DNA of 19,122 bases from an uncultured Phycisphaerales bacterium (GTDB lineage Bacteria > Planctomycetota > Phycisphaerae > Sedimentisphaerales > Anaerobacaceae): the NCBI GenBank assembly GCA_937927975.1, contig CALEZT010000286.1:1-19122 (forward strand). Reading direction: 5' to 3'. The notes beneath the pieces were generated by a model that searched no databases, was not told where the DNA came from, and was given only the letters and a program-made list of their open reading frames with translations. Every line of letters starts with the position of its first letter. Within the stretch, counting starts at the first letter, position 1. Positions 1-6,220 of this stretch are shown piece by piece. A program made the translations under genes and the position numbers.

Positions 1-45
1 CCACCGAGATCTACACTCTTTCCCTACACGACGCTCTTCCGATCT
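1..45 (+). other. Illumina TruSeq P5 adapter read-through (artefact)
   Basis: These 45 bases are the 3' 45 nt of the Illumina universal/P5 adapter, ending in the familiar CTTCCGATCT. Genomic sequence begins at about position 46. Read on the minus strand the adapter starts with AGATCGGAAGAGC, which translates to the notorious false tail IGRASCRERV followed by a stop at 11-13. This is contamination left at a contig end and should be trimmed; nothing biological should be inferred from it. Confidence 0.99.
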
Positions 46-664
46 GGGCCAGGTACTTCTCATCAAACAGCTTCTGGGACCATTCGTGCATCTCCTGGGC
101 GCGACTGAGCTCCTGCTCGGCCAGCGTGATCTTGGCTTCCGCGGCCTTCTGCAGGCGGGGGAATTCGCCGTCGATGTACTTCTGCAGGTCCTGCTGGGCG
201 AATTTGTAGCCCAACTCCGCCTGCTCGATGTCCGCCTGCCCCTGGTTCTCGACGACTTTCAGATTCTCCTGGGCGTAGATCAGCGAGGACTCGGCCGTCT
301 GGACGCGAATCCGACGCTCGACCAGGAACTGCTCCAACTCCGTGACGTCGAGCTCGACCAGCAGGTCGCCCTTCTTGACCTGGCTGCCTTCTTCGACGAT
401 GAACATGATCTTGGCGTCGCGTTGAAGGTCGTTGCGAAGGATGATCTGCTCGCGCGGATGGATCGTCCCGGTCTCGGTGACGTTGATCGTGAGCGGCCCG
501 CGCTGGACCACAGTGGTCGGCCCATCCCAGACCACCGGCCGCCTGCTGCCGTTCCGCAGGACCGCGACACTGAGCCCAGCGAGCACGACGGTCGCAGCCA
601 GGAACGCCCAGCGCCGTGTGCGACGAATTCCGGTTCTCGATCTCGTGTCGTTCGAACGTGGCAT
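46..664 (-). CDS. HlyD/RND-type membrane fusion (periplasmic adaptor) protein, 3'-truncated by contig end
   Basis: The 206 genuine residues form the N-terminal part of a periplasmic adaptor that links an inner-membrane ABC or RND pump to an outer-membrane channel. An Arg-rich cytoplasmic start is followed by one membrane anchor (about residues 18-37), then a biotinyl-lipoyl-like hairpin (about 50-106) with IVEEGSQVKKGDLLVELD, and a long charged Gln/Glu/Lys-rich helix typical of the adaptor coiled coil (about 107-206). Family members are usually 350-450 aa, so roughly half is missing. The frame runs into the adapter at 45 and stops at 11; the last 10 or so residues are artefact. The ATG at 664 has AGGAGAAAGACAGGAA just upstream. 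A sigma70-like promoter lies at 745-773. The pump partner would lie beyond the contig end. The family assignment is firm; whether the partner is ABC or RND cannot be told. Confidence 0.85.
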
Positions 665-744
665 TTTCCTGTCTTTCTCCTATACTCAGAGGGATAGCCC
701 TCGATCTTCTTCCCCTCGCGGCCATGCACCAGCCTCCGCGGCTC

Positions 745-773
745 ATCATAGCCGCTGCGGTTCCATTTGTCCA
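745..773 (-). promoter_or_regulatory. Sigma70-like promoter for the membrane fusion protein gene
   Basis: On the minus strand TGGACA (768-773) and TATGAT (745-750) each match the consensus in 5 of 6 positions and are separated by exactly 17 nt. The predicted transcription start is near 738, giving a leader of about 74 nt before the ATG at 664. This suggests the fusion-protein gene is transcribed independently of the TRAP operon upstream. Confidence 0.6.
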
Positions 774-1033
774 CCCCCCATCCCCTGCCGGCGTGCTTCC
801 GTCCGCCGGTCCCGGGATGCTTGCTCAGCATTTTGCTTTCTCCGGCCCGTCTTTGTGGGACGAGTCCGTACACTCCATGCAAGACGCACGACAGACGACG
901 TGTATTGCCTCATTCTCGCCGGTAGAGGCACAACGGCAAAAGGCGAGTCGGGTGCCGCTCCGTGGCCCCTGCCGCGGCGGCATCAGACAGGAAAAGACTC
1001 CGCAGAAACATGGCCTGTACTTAAGACCTGGAG
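774..1033. other. Non-coding spacer between the TRAP operon and the fusion-protein gene
   Basis: No reading frame here looks protein-like. The only structure I see is a perfect 6-bp inverted repeat, CCGGCG (788-793) and CGCCGG (804-809), just upstream of the promoter; it lacks a T-run on the minus strand, so it is not a convincing terminator for dctM. Confidence 0.5.
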
Positions 1034-2335
1034 CTACTTGAGGAAGCCCAGCTTGGCCGGGAGCCAGAGGGAGATTTCGGGGATGAAGGTGCATAGGAGC
1101 AGCGTTGCGATCATCGCCAGGAAGAACGGGAGGATCGGGCGGACGACCTTCGTCACCGTGGTTTCGGCGATGCCGCAGCCTAAGAACAGGCACGTGCCCA
1201 CCGGCGGGGTGCACAGGCCGATGCAAAGGTTCATGATCATGATGATGCCCAGGTGCAGCGGGTGAACGCCCAGCTTCTCGGCGATCGGCAGGAAGATCGG
1301 CGTGAAGATCAGGATGGCAGGCGTCATGTCCATGAAGCACCCGACAACCAGCAGGATCGCGTTCATCATCAGGAGCAGGACCGCCTTATTATCGGTCCAA
1401 CCCACCAGCGAGGCGCTGATGTCCTGCGGGACGTTCTCGGAGGCCAAGACCCAGGACATCGCCATGCTCGTGCCGATCAGGAGGAACACGACCGAGGTCA
1501 TGATGCCGCATTGGAGCAGGATTCCCGGCAGATCGCGAAGCTTCACCTCGCGGTACACGACGACCGCCAGGATGAACGAGTACAGCACCGCCACCGCGGA
1601 CGCCTCCGTGGGCGTGAACCAGCCCAGAAGAATGCCGCCGATCACGATGACGACCAGGAGCATGGCCGGGATCGCCCGCAGAAAACGGACGACGCTCTCG
1701 CCCAGGGGGAAGGTCTCGCCTTTGCCGTAGCGGTTGCGGATCGAGACGAAGCCGCTGACGATCAGCAGGCTCAGGCCGACCAATAGGCCGGGCAGGTAGC
1801 CGGCCATGAAGATCGCGGCGATCGAGACGAAGCCGCCTGTCGCCAGGGAGTAGACGATCATCACGTTGCTGGGCGGGATCAGCAGGCCCGTCGTCGCGGC
1901 GGTCACCGTCACAGCGGCGTTGAAGTCGCGATGGTAGCCCATCTTGTTCATCAAGGGGACCATGAACCCGCCGACCGAGGAGACCGCGGCGGTGGCGGAG
2001 CCCGAGATCGCGCCGAAGAGCATGCAGGTCAGGACGTTGACGTAGGCCAGGCCGCCTGGGAAACGGCCGACCAGAACGTTGGCGAAATCGATCAGCCGGC
2101 GGGCGATCCCGCCGTGACCCATGAAAAGCCCAGAGAGGATGAAGAAAGGGATCGCAAGCAGCGCGAAACTGTCGATGCCGGTGGCGATGTTGTGCGCCAC
2201 CGCGGTGAAGGCCGGCACGTCGCCCATCGCCAGGAAGGCGAGCATGGTCGCGATGCCCATGCAGAACGCCACCGGCACGTTGAGCAGCAGCAGAATCGCG
2301 AAGCTGACGACCAGAACCAGTACAGGCAGATTCAA
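1034..2335 (-). CDS. dctM: TRAP transporter large permease subunit DctM
   Basis: This 433-aa, almost wholly hydrophobic protein is the transport-catalysing subunit of a tripartite ATP-independent periplasmic (TRAP) transporter, which uses an ion gradient to import organic or sugar acids delivered by DctP. Hallmarks include an N-terminal helix ending NVPVAFCMGIA, the re-entrant motif GAISGSATAAVSSVG, TGLLIPPSN, and a C-terminal TPPVGTCLFLGCGIA; more than ten membrane segments are evident. The length matches the family (about 425-435 aa). The reading frame is open upstream to 2770, but the family N-terminus begins at NLPVLVLVVSF, and a TTG at 2333-2335 has GGAGG (2340-2344) 4 nt upstream, so I use that start. 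It lies 23 nt after dctQ and is translated in the same operon as dctQ, dctP and the DUF1080 gene. Substrate is not predictable from this subunit. Confidence 0.93.
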   Translation of the reverse strand: MNLPVLVLVVSFAILLLLNVPVAFCMGIATMLAFLAMGDVPAFTAVAHNIATGIDSFALLAIPFFILSGLFMGHGGIARRLIDFANVLVGRFPGGLAYVNVLTCMLFGAISGSATAAVSSVGGFMVPLMNKMGYHRDFNAAVTVTAATTGLLIPPSNVMIVYSLATGGFVSIAAIFMAGYLPGLLVGLSLLIVSGFVSIRNRYGKGETFPLGESVVRFLRAIPAMLLVVIVIGGILLGWFTPTEASAVAVLYSFILAVVVYREVKLRDLPGILLQCGIMTSVVFLLIGTSMAMSWVLASENVPQDISASLVGWTDNKAVLLLMMNAILLVVGCFMDMTPAILIFTPIFLPIAEKLGVHPLHLGIIMIMNLCIGLCTPPVGTCLFLGCGIAETTVTKVVRPILPFFLAMIATLLLCTFIPEISLWLPAKLGFLK

Positions 2336-2358
2336 CGGGCCTCCGGATCGACTATCGA

Positions 2359-2862
2359 CTATTTTCTGTTTACGATCGGGGACAGCTTCTGGAGTCTCTC
2401 GATCAATCCGATGATCGCGTAGAGCGTCAGAAAGAAGCCGCTGATCGGCACCGCCAGGTACACGTAGCCCATGTTCAGGTGCAATGCAGGCGAAACCTGG
2501 CCCAATTCGAAGTTGCTGGCGACCAGATCCGCGCCGCCTACGACCATCACCAGCAGCGAGAACGCAGCGACGCAGAAGAAAACAAGCGATTCCGTCGCGA
2601 CCTTCACCTTGCCCGGCAGTTTGCCGACGAAATAGTCGATGCCCAGATGCGCGCCGCGTCCCATCGCGACCGCGGCGCCGAGCAAGGCCACCCAGACGAG
2701 CATGAACGTCGCCACCTCCTCGGTGACCGTGCTGGGTTTCTTCAGGACCAGACGGGCGAAAACCTGCCACAGGACATCCAGGACCAGGACCGCCATGACG
2801 ATCACGACGAGCGTCTCCAGCGAGCGGTCGAGGATCTTCTTGAGGACGATCAGAAACCTCAT
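2359..2862 (-). CDS. dctQ: TRAP transporter small permease subunit DctQ
   Basis: This 167-aa protein has four membrane segments, and it fits the family in size. It supports DctM as the small membrane subunit of the TRAP importer. Visible family features are the first helix ending VLWQVFARLVLKKP followed by TEEVATFMLVWVALLGAAVA, and the MGRGAHLGIDYF stretch. The ATG at 2862 overlaps the dctP stop codon by 4 nt (ATGA), and a strong GGAGGTG Shine-Dalgarno lies just upstream inside the end of dctP, so translation is probably coupled. The gene order P-Q-M is the usual one for TRAP operons with separate Q and M subunits. Confidence 0.92.
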   Translation of the reverse strand: MRFLIVLKKILDRSLETLVVIVMAVLVLDVLWQVFARLVLKKPSTVTEEVATFMLVWVALLGAAVAMGRGAHLGIDYFVGKLPGKVKVATESLVFFCVAAFSLLVMVVGGADLVASNFELGQVSPALHLNMGYVYLAVPISGFFLTLYAIIGLIERLQKLSPIVNRK

Positions 2863-3854
2863 TGCACCTCCTGGATCTGGCGGATCAGATCGCCGATCTC
2901 GGTCCCCTCGAACTGTCTCCAGACGGGCCGGACCGACTCGCGGAACGGCGCCTTGTCCGGCCGGATGATCCTGGCCCCCTGCTTCTGCACGGTCTCGAGG
3001 TCCGCGAGTTCCGCCTCGGCCCAGATCTTCCGCTGGTACACGACCGACTCGTCGACCGAATCTTGCAGGATCTTCTGCTGCTCGGCCGTCAGATGTCCCC
3101 AGACCCGCGTGCTGATCACGAGGATGTCGGGCAGGCAGGTGTGCTCGTCGAGGCTGTAGTAGGGGCACACTTCGTAGTGTCGCGAGGTCCGGAACGAGGG
3201 CGCGTTGTTCTCGGCGCCGTCGACGACGCCCTGGTCGAGCGCAGTGTACAACTCGCCCCAGGGGACCGGGGTGGGTGAGCCGCCCATCGCCTGGACCATC
3301 TTGATCGACATGATGCTGTTCTGGACGCGGATCTTCATGCCCGCCAGGTCCGACGGCGCGTGGATCGGCTTCTTGGCGTAGAAGCTCCTGGCGCCCGCGT
3401 CGTAATAGCACAGGCCCCGCAGGCGTTTCGATTCGCCCGCCAGCAGGAGCTTCTTTCCGATCGGGCCGTTGAGGACCTTCCAGAGGTGCTCGGAATCACG
3501 GAACAGATATGGGATGCCGAAGACCTGCATCTGCGGGACAAAACTCTCCATCGGCGCGCTGCTGGTCTTGGTCATCGCGAGGTAGCCCAATTGCAGGGCC
3601 TCGATGCACTCCTTCTCGTTGCCGAGCTGCTCGCTGGGAAAGATCTGAACCTGCATCCGACCCGCAGATTTCTCTTTCACACGCTCGGCCATGAAAACCA
3701 TGGCCTTGTGGACCGGGTGCGAAATGTCCAGGCCATGACCGAGCTTCAGAACGACCGACCGCGAAATCGGCGCCTCCGCCCCCAACGCCGAAAAGCACGT
3801 CGCCAGCATCGCGGCACAGAGCACCGCCGGTCCTGTCGGTCCCACTCGTCCCAT
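2859..3854 (-). CDS. dctP: TRAP transporter substrate-binding protein DctP
   Basis: This 331-aa exported solute-binding protein captures the substrate in the periplasm for DctQM. After a hydrophobic signal peptide (cleavage near residue 25-26, SALGA) come family features: KLGHGLDISHPVHKA, QIFPSEQLGNEKECIEALQ, and GMKIRVQNS, whose Arg176 is the conserved residue that in characterised DctP proteins salt-bridges the substrate carboxylate. PWGELYTALDQGVVDGAEN follows. A carboxylate substrate (organic, sugar or uronic acid) is therefore likely; its identity is inferred only from the neighbouring DUF1080 gene. The start at 3854 lies 5 nt after the DUF1080 stop. Unusually, residues 1-10 (Gly-x-x triplets) are encoded by a 9-bp tandem array at 3826-3870 that also supplies the start codon. 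Other than this N-terminus the protein is ordinary. Confidence 0.93.
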   Translation of the reverse strand: MGRVGPTGPAVLCAAMLATCFSALGAEAPISRSVVLKLGHGLDISHPVHKAMVFMAERVKEKSAGRMQVQIFPSEQLGNEKECIEALQLGYLAMTKTSSAPMESFVPQMQVFGIPYLFRDSEHLWKVLNGPIGKKLLLAGESKRLRGLCYYDAGARSFYAKKPIHAPSDLAGMKIRVQNSIMSIKMVQAMGGSPTPVPWGELYTALDQGVVDGAENNAPSFRTSRHYEVCPYYSLDEHTCLPDILVISTRVWGHLTAEQQKILQDSVDESVVYQRKIWAEAELADLETVQKQGARIIRPDKAPFRESVRPVWRQFEGTEIGDLIRQIQEVQ

Positions 3855-3870
3855 AGGTCCTATCGACCCC
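3826..3870 (-). repeat. 9-bp tandem array, five units, spanning the DUF1080 stop and dctP start
   Basis: Read on the minus strand, five consecutive 9-mers follow a loose RGGACNNAT pattern: GGGGTCGAT, AGGACCTAT, GGGACGAGT, GGGACCGAC, AGGACCGGC. The array contains the TAG stop of the DUF1080 gene (3860-3862), the ATG of dctP (3852-3854) and the first codons of its signal peptide, read as Gly-Pro/Arg-x triplets. A related array lies at 9559-9594 on the other strand. Confidence 0.8.
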
Positions 3871-5137
3871 ACACGATCACGTCGTCGAGATTGCCGGTGT
3901 CGTCGAACGAGCCGAACCCGATGGCGCCGGCGCCGAACGTCTTGTCCTGGGCCTGCATGATCGGCTTGTCCATGTTGTCGAAGCAAACCTGGATCAGGCC
4001 GGTCGAAGCGTTTCGCACGACCCGCACGTCGTGGAAGCCCGTGCTCCAGTCGGTGCCTTCGGTCCGCTCCTTCGCGATGGAGGTCCGCGGCGCGCCGTTG
4101 ACGATGAAGATCGAATTGGCCGCGGCGTCGGCCTTGGTCGCGATGTGGACGTAGTAGAAGTGCGACGGGTCCTGATAACCGAAAACAATGACCATGTCGC
4201 GATGGCCATACTCCCTGCTGGTCTGCTCCATCCTCGCCTGGACGACGAAATCCGAGACCTTCAGGTCCCTGATGCGTGCGATATTGAACGGCGACCGCAC
4301 CGGCGGCTCGTACTTGCTCTGCTGAAAGAGCGAGTAGACGTGGCCCTTGTCCGTGGCCGTCACCTTCCAGGCGTTGGGATCGGTGTGTGTCCAGCGGCCT
4401 GCCCCGCTCTCGAAATCCTCGAAGAACGCCAGCGGCAGGTCGTTCTTCTTCTCGGCCAGGACCTGCGGCGCCGTCAGTTCGCGAATCCGCAGATTGCGGA
4501 ACCGGTAGATCTGGCCCTTCTCGCCGTGATGCTGGATCGCCAGGTAGCCTTCGCGGTCCACCGTGTCCACGGTGTCGGTGGCCAGGACGTCGTTGAGATA
4601 GATCCGAATGCTCGCGCCCACACAATGGATGCGGTAGCGATTCCAGCCGTTGCGGTCGAAGGCGCCTTTGGTCCGCTCGACGAAGGCCTTCGCGGAGTTC
4701 GCGTCGTTCTGCAGGGGAACCAGCCAGAGCCGACGGCCCTCGTCGTAGAGGCCGCCGGACCATTGCCGGGCGGAAGGATCGACTTCCGCCTGGTAGCCAA
4801 AGACCTTGTTTCGCTCGACGTGGCAACGGAACATGAAGCCGGAATTGGCCTGCCCCTCGGGCACCTTCACTTCGCCTTCGAAGATGAAGTCGCGGTATTG
4901 CCTCTCGGTGGTCAGAAAGAACTTCTTGTCGGCCTGCAGCAGGATCTCGCCATCCTCGGCCCACGCTTTGCCCCAGTCATACGGGTTCTTCCAACCCGCG
5001 AGGGTCTGTCCGTCGAACAGAGGCTTCCAGCCTTCCTGGGAGGATTCCGCCGTCGAAGTCGTCGAGGAAAGAACAACCAGGATCGATATGAACCCGATCG
5101 CGGCACACCCTGCGTTACGCTGTCTCATGCTCTTCAT
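3860..5137 (-). CDS. Secreted DUF1080 (3-keto-disaccharide hydrolase-like) protein with C-terminal second beta-sandwich
   Basis: This 425-aa protein has a signal peptide (cleavage near residue 30, STA before ESSQ). Residues 36-230 form a DUF1080 domain (PF06439, concanavalin-like fold): LFDGQTLAGWKNP, then NSGFMFRCHVERN, GGLYDEGRRLWL and WNRYRIHCVGASIRIYLNDV, closing with GYLAIQHHGEKGQIYRFRNL. Characterised relatives act on 3-keto-glycosides produced by Gfo/Idh/MocA oxidoreductases. Residues 240-425 look like a second jelly-roll domain (FEDFESGAGRWTHTD to FDDTGNLDDVIVWG) not present in minimal DUF1080 proteins; its role is unknown. It is the first gene of the operon with dctPQM, 5 nt before dctP, suggesting that its product or substrate is imported by that TRAP system. 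ATG at 5137 is preceded by GGAG; an ATG at 5128 is an alternative. Confidence 0.85.
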   Translation of the reverse strand: MKSMRQRNAGCAAIGFISILVVLSSTTSTAESSQEGWKPLFDGQTLAGWKNPYDWGKAWAEDGEILLQADKKFFLTTERQYRDFIFEGEVKVPEGQANSGFMFRCHVERNKVFGYQAEVDPSARQWSGGLYDEGRRLWLVPLQNDANSAKAFVERTKGAFDRNGWNRYRIHCVGASIRIYLNDVLATDTVDTVDREGYLAIQHHGEKGQIYRFRNLRIRELTAPQVLAEKKNDLPLAFFEDFESGAGRWTHTDPNAWKVTATDKGHVYSLFQQSKYEPPVRSPFNIARIRDLKVSDFVVQARMEQTSREYGHRDMVIVFGYQDPSHFYYVHIATKADAAANSIFIVNGAPRTSIAKERTEGTDWSTGFHDVRVVRNASTGLIQVCFDNMDKPIMQAQDKTFGAGAIGFGSFDDTGNLDDVIVWGR

Positions 5138-5204
5138 TTGCTCTGCTCCGATGCCACTTAGTTTGCGATGCCAAGATACCTATGACACAGGGTACACCAA
5201 CCCC

Positions 5205-5520
5205 GTCCGTTTTCCAAGGGGCAGGGGAAAGAACGGACTGATTCGGAATCCGCCGCTGCACGGCGGGAGTCTTTCGCATTGGAGCCCCCAGCAGCAGGGG
5301 TACCGGGGTCCCCAACGCGATGTTCCGCGTTGGAGACCCTTTCGCACGCGCTCCAGGGAACGTCTCGCTCCCATACCATGCTGGAGGCCCAATGCGGCAA
5401 ACTCCCCAGGCAGGTCCGCTTCGGACCTGCATTGAGCCTCGCGGAGTGGGAGCCTCTCTCGTCTGTTTGGGGGGGCGGTCTGCCAGAGTGTCTGGGCACG
5501 CCCACGACGGATGAACCGTC
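5205..5520. other. Hairpin-dense non-coding segment (candidate structured RNA or palindromic repeat cluster)
   Basis: No gene is convincing between 5138 and 5629. Several perfect inverted repeats crowd this stretch: 5205-5211/5232-5238 (GTCCGTT), 5250-5255/5261-5266 (CCGCCG), 5312-5319/5326-5333 (CCAACGCG), 5410-5418/5422-5430 (GCAGGTCCG with loop CTT) and 5506-5510/5516-5520 (GACGG). In addition CGCATTGG at 5275-5282 is complementary to CCAATGCG at 5389-5396, a long-range pairing that would enclose the third hairpin, and CTCCAG (5351-5356) can pair with CTGGAG (5381-5386). The density suggests a folded RNA or a cluster of REP-like palindromes. No known RNA family was recognised. Confidence 0.5.
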
Positions 5521-5530
5521 AGGCTGAATC

Positions 5531-5559
5531 TTGACGAGTCGGGGGCTTTAGCATAGAGT
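5531..5559 (+). promoter_or_regulatory. Sigma70-like promoter for the LapA-like gene
   Basis: TTGACG (5531-5536, 5 of 6 matches) and TAGAGT (5554-5559, 4 of 6) are separated by 17 nt. The predicted start near 5566 leaves a leader of about 64 nt before the ATG at 5630. Confidence 0.45.
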
Positions 5560-5629
5560 CGGCGCCTGTGAGCGAACCACAGGTCCGCACGAGTGGGACA
5601 ACGCAAGAACGAGAGAAAGGACGGATGCC

Positions 5630-5878
5630 ATGCGATACGTCTATATGATACTGATCATTCTGTTCACCGCGGTCGTTCTGATCTTCACGATTCAGAACTC
5701 CGCCCCGGTGACCCTCTCGTTTCTATCCGCGAAGGCGACGCTCTCGGTATCCCTGCTCGTGATCCTGGTCTATCTGCTGGGCATGCTCACCGGAGGCTCC
5801 GCGCTGATGCTGGTGCGGAGTTTGTTCCGGGGCGCCCGAAAGAAAGCCCAGTCAACCGGCAACGCCAAGCCCGCCTGA
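5630..5878 (+). CDS. LapA-domain (DUF1049-like) small membrane protein
   Basis: This 82-aa protein has two hydrophobic segments (about residues 4-24 and 38-62) and a basic, Lys/Arg-rich C-terminal tail. The stretch FTIQNSAPVTLSFLSAKATL between the helices followed by LLGMLTGGS is the signature of the LapA/DUF1049 family (PF06305), typically 80-110 aa. In E. coli LapA works with LapB to regulate LPS assembly; whether this stand-alone protein does so is unknown, since no LapB (TPR) partner is visible here. The ATG at 5630 has AAAGGA 8 nt upstream. It is monocistronic and convergent with the next gene, with 32 nt between the stop codons. Confidence 0.75.
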   Translation: MRYVYMILIILFTAVVLIFTIQNSAPVTLSFLSAKATLSVSLLVILVYLLGMLTGGSALMLVRSLFRGARKKAQSTGNAKPA

Positions 5879-5910
5879 CCCATGGGGGAAACCGCCGCTT
5901 CCGATCTGCG

Positions 5911-6105
5911 TCACTTGCCGTCCTGCTTCATCAGGCATTGCAGCGCCCATACCGTGACCACTATGCCGGCCAATAGAGACGATCCCAAGGCCGCGGGTTT
6001 GTGCATGAAGTCGAGCAGATCCAGCAACATCCACAGACCGCGGAATACGAATACGCCCGAAACCACCAGAGCCAGTTCGGCAACCAGCGCTCGCGTCTTC
6101 TTCAT
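5911..6105 (-). CDS. Small two-helix membrane protein of unknown function
   Basis: This 64-aa reading frame encodes a short basic N-terminus (MKKTR), a first hydrophobic segment (about residues 6-29), a short loop with DFMHKP, and a second hydrophobic segment (about 38-58) ending in MKQDGK. That positive-inside, two-helix layout, the good GGAG Shine-Dalgarno 9 nt before the ATG and the compact fit between neighbours argue that it is real. I do not recognise the family. It faces the LapA-like gene convergently and is downstream of the MttB-like gene by 115 nt; a possible TTGACA box at 6164-6169 suggests its own promoter. Confidence 0.6.
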   Translation of the reverse strand: MKKTRALVAELALVVSGVFVFRGLWMLLDLLDFMHKPAALGSSLLAGIVVTVWALQCLMKQDGK

Positions 6106-6140
6106 AAGACACTCCGTCCCCAGAAACTCATGCCTGGCAC

Positions 6141-6169
6141 AGATCGCGCGATCCCCAGCGTTCTGTCAA
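6141..6169 (-). promoter_or_regulatory. Possible promoter for the 64-aa membrane protein
   Basis: A consensus TTGACA lies at 6164-6169 on the minus strand, with CGATCT (only 3 of 6) 17 nt downstream at 6141-6146. The weak -10 makes this tentative. Confidence 0.3.
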
Positions 6170-6220
6170 TCCCGCAGGCCGCACAACCAGGACAACATGT
6201 GACACGTTCCTCTTCTTCGC

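Noticed and set aside
616..1041. Plus-strand 141-aa frame in the gap before the TRAP operon
   Set aside because: It lacks a ribosome-binding site and a protein-like composition, and overlaps the fusion-protein promoter and the 5' end of that gene on the other strand.
3826..3870. Collagen-like Gly-x-y protein segment at the start of DctP
   Set aside because: Only about three to four triplets are encoded and they arise from a DNA repeat present in non-coding form elsewhere, so a collagen-type function is not supported.
2859..4964. A 701-residue open frame continuing upstream of dctP through the DUF1080 gene
   Set aside because: The upstream part is an alternative frame of the DUF1080 gene; the real protein starts at 3854 with a signal peptide of family-typical length.
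5138..5270. Promoter for the DUF1080-TRAP operon (TTGGAA and TACCCT with 17-nt spacing)
   Set aside because: The -10 matches consensus in only 3 of 6 positions; no convincing promoter could be fixed upstream of 5137.
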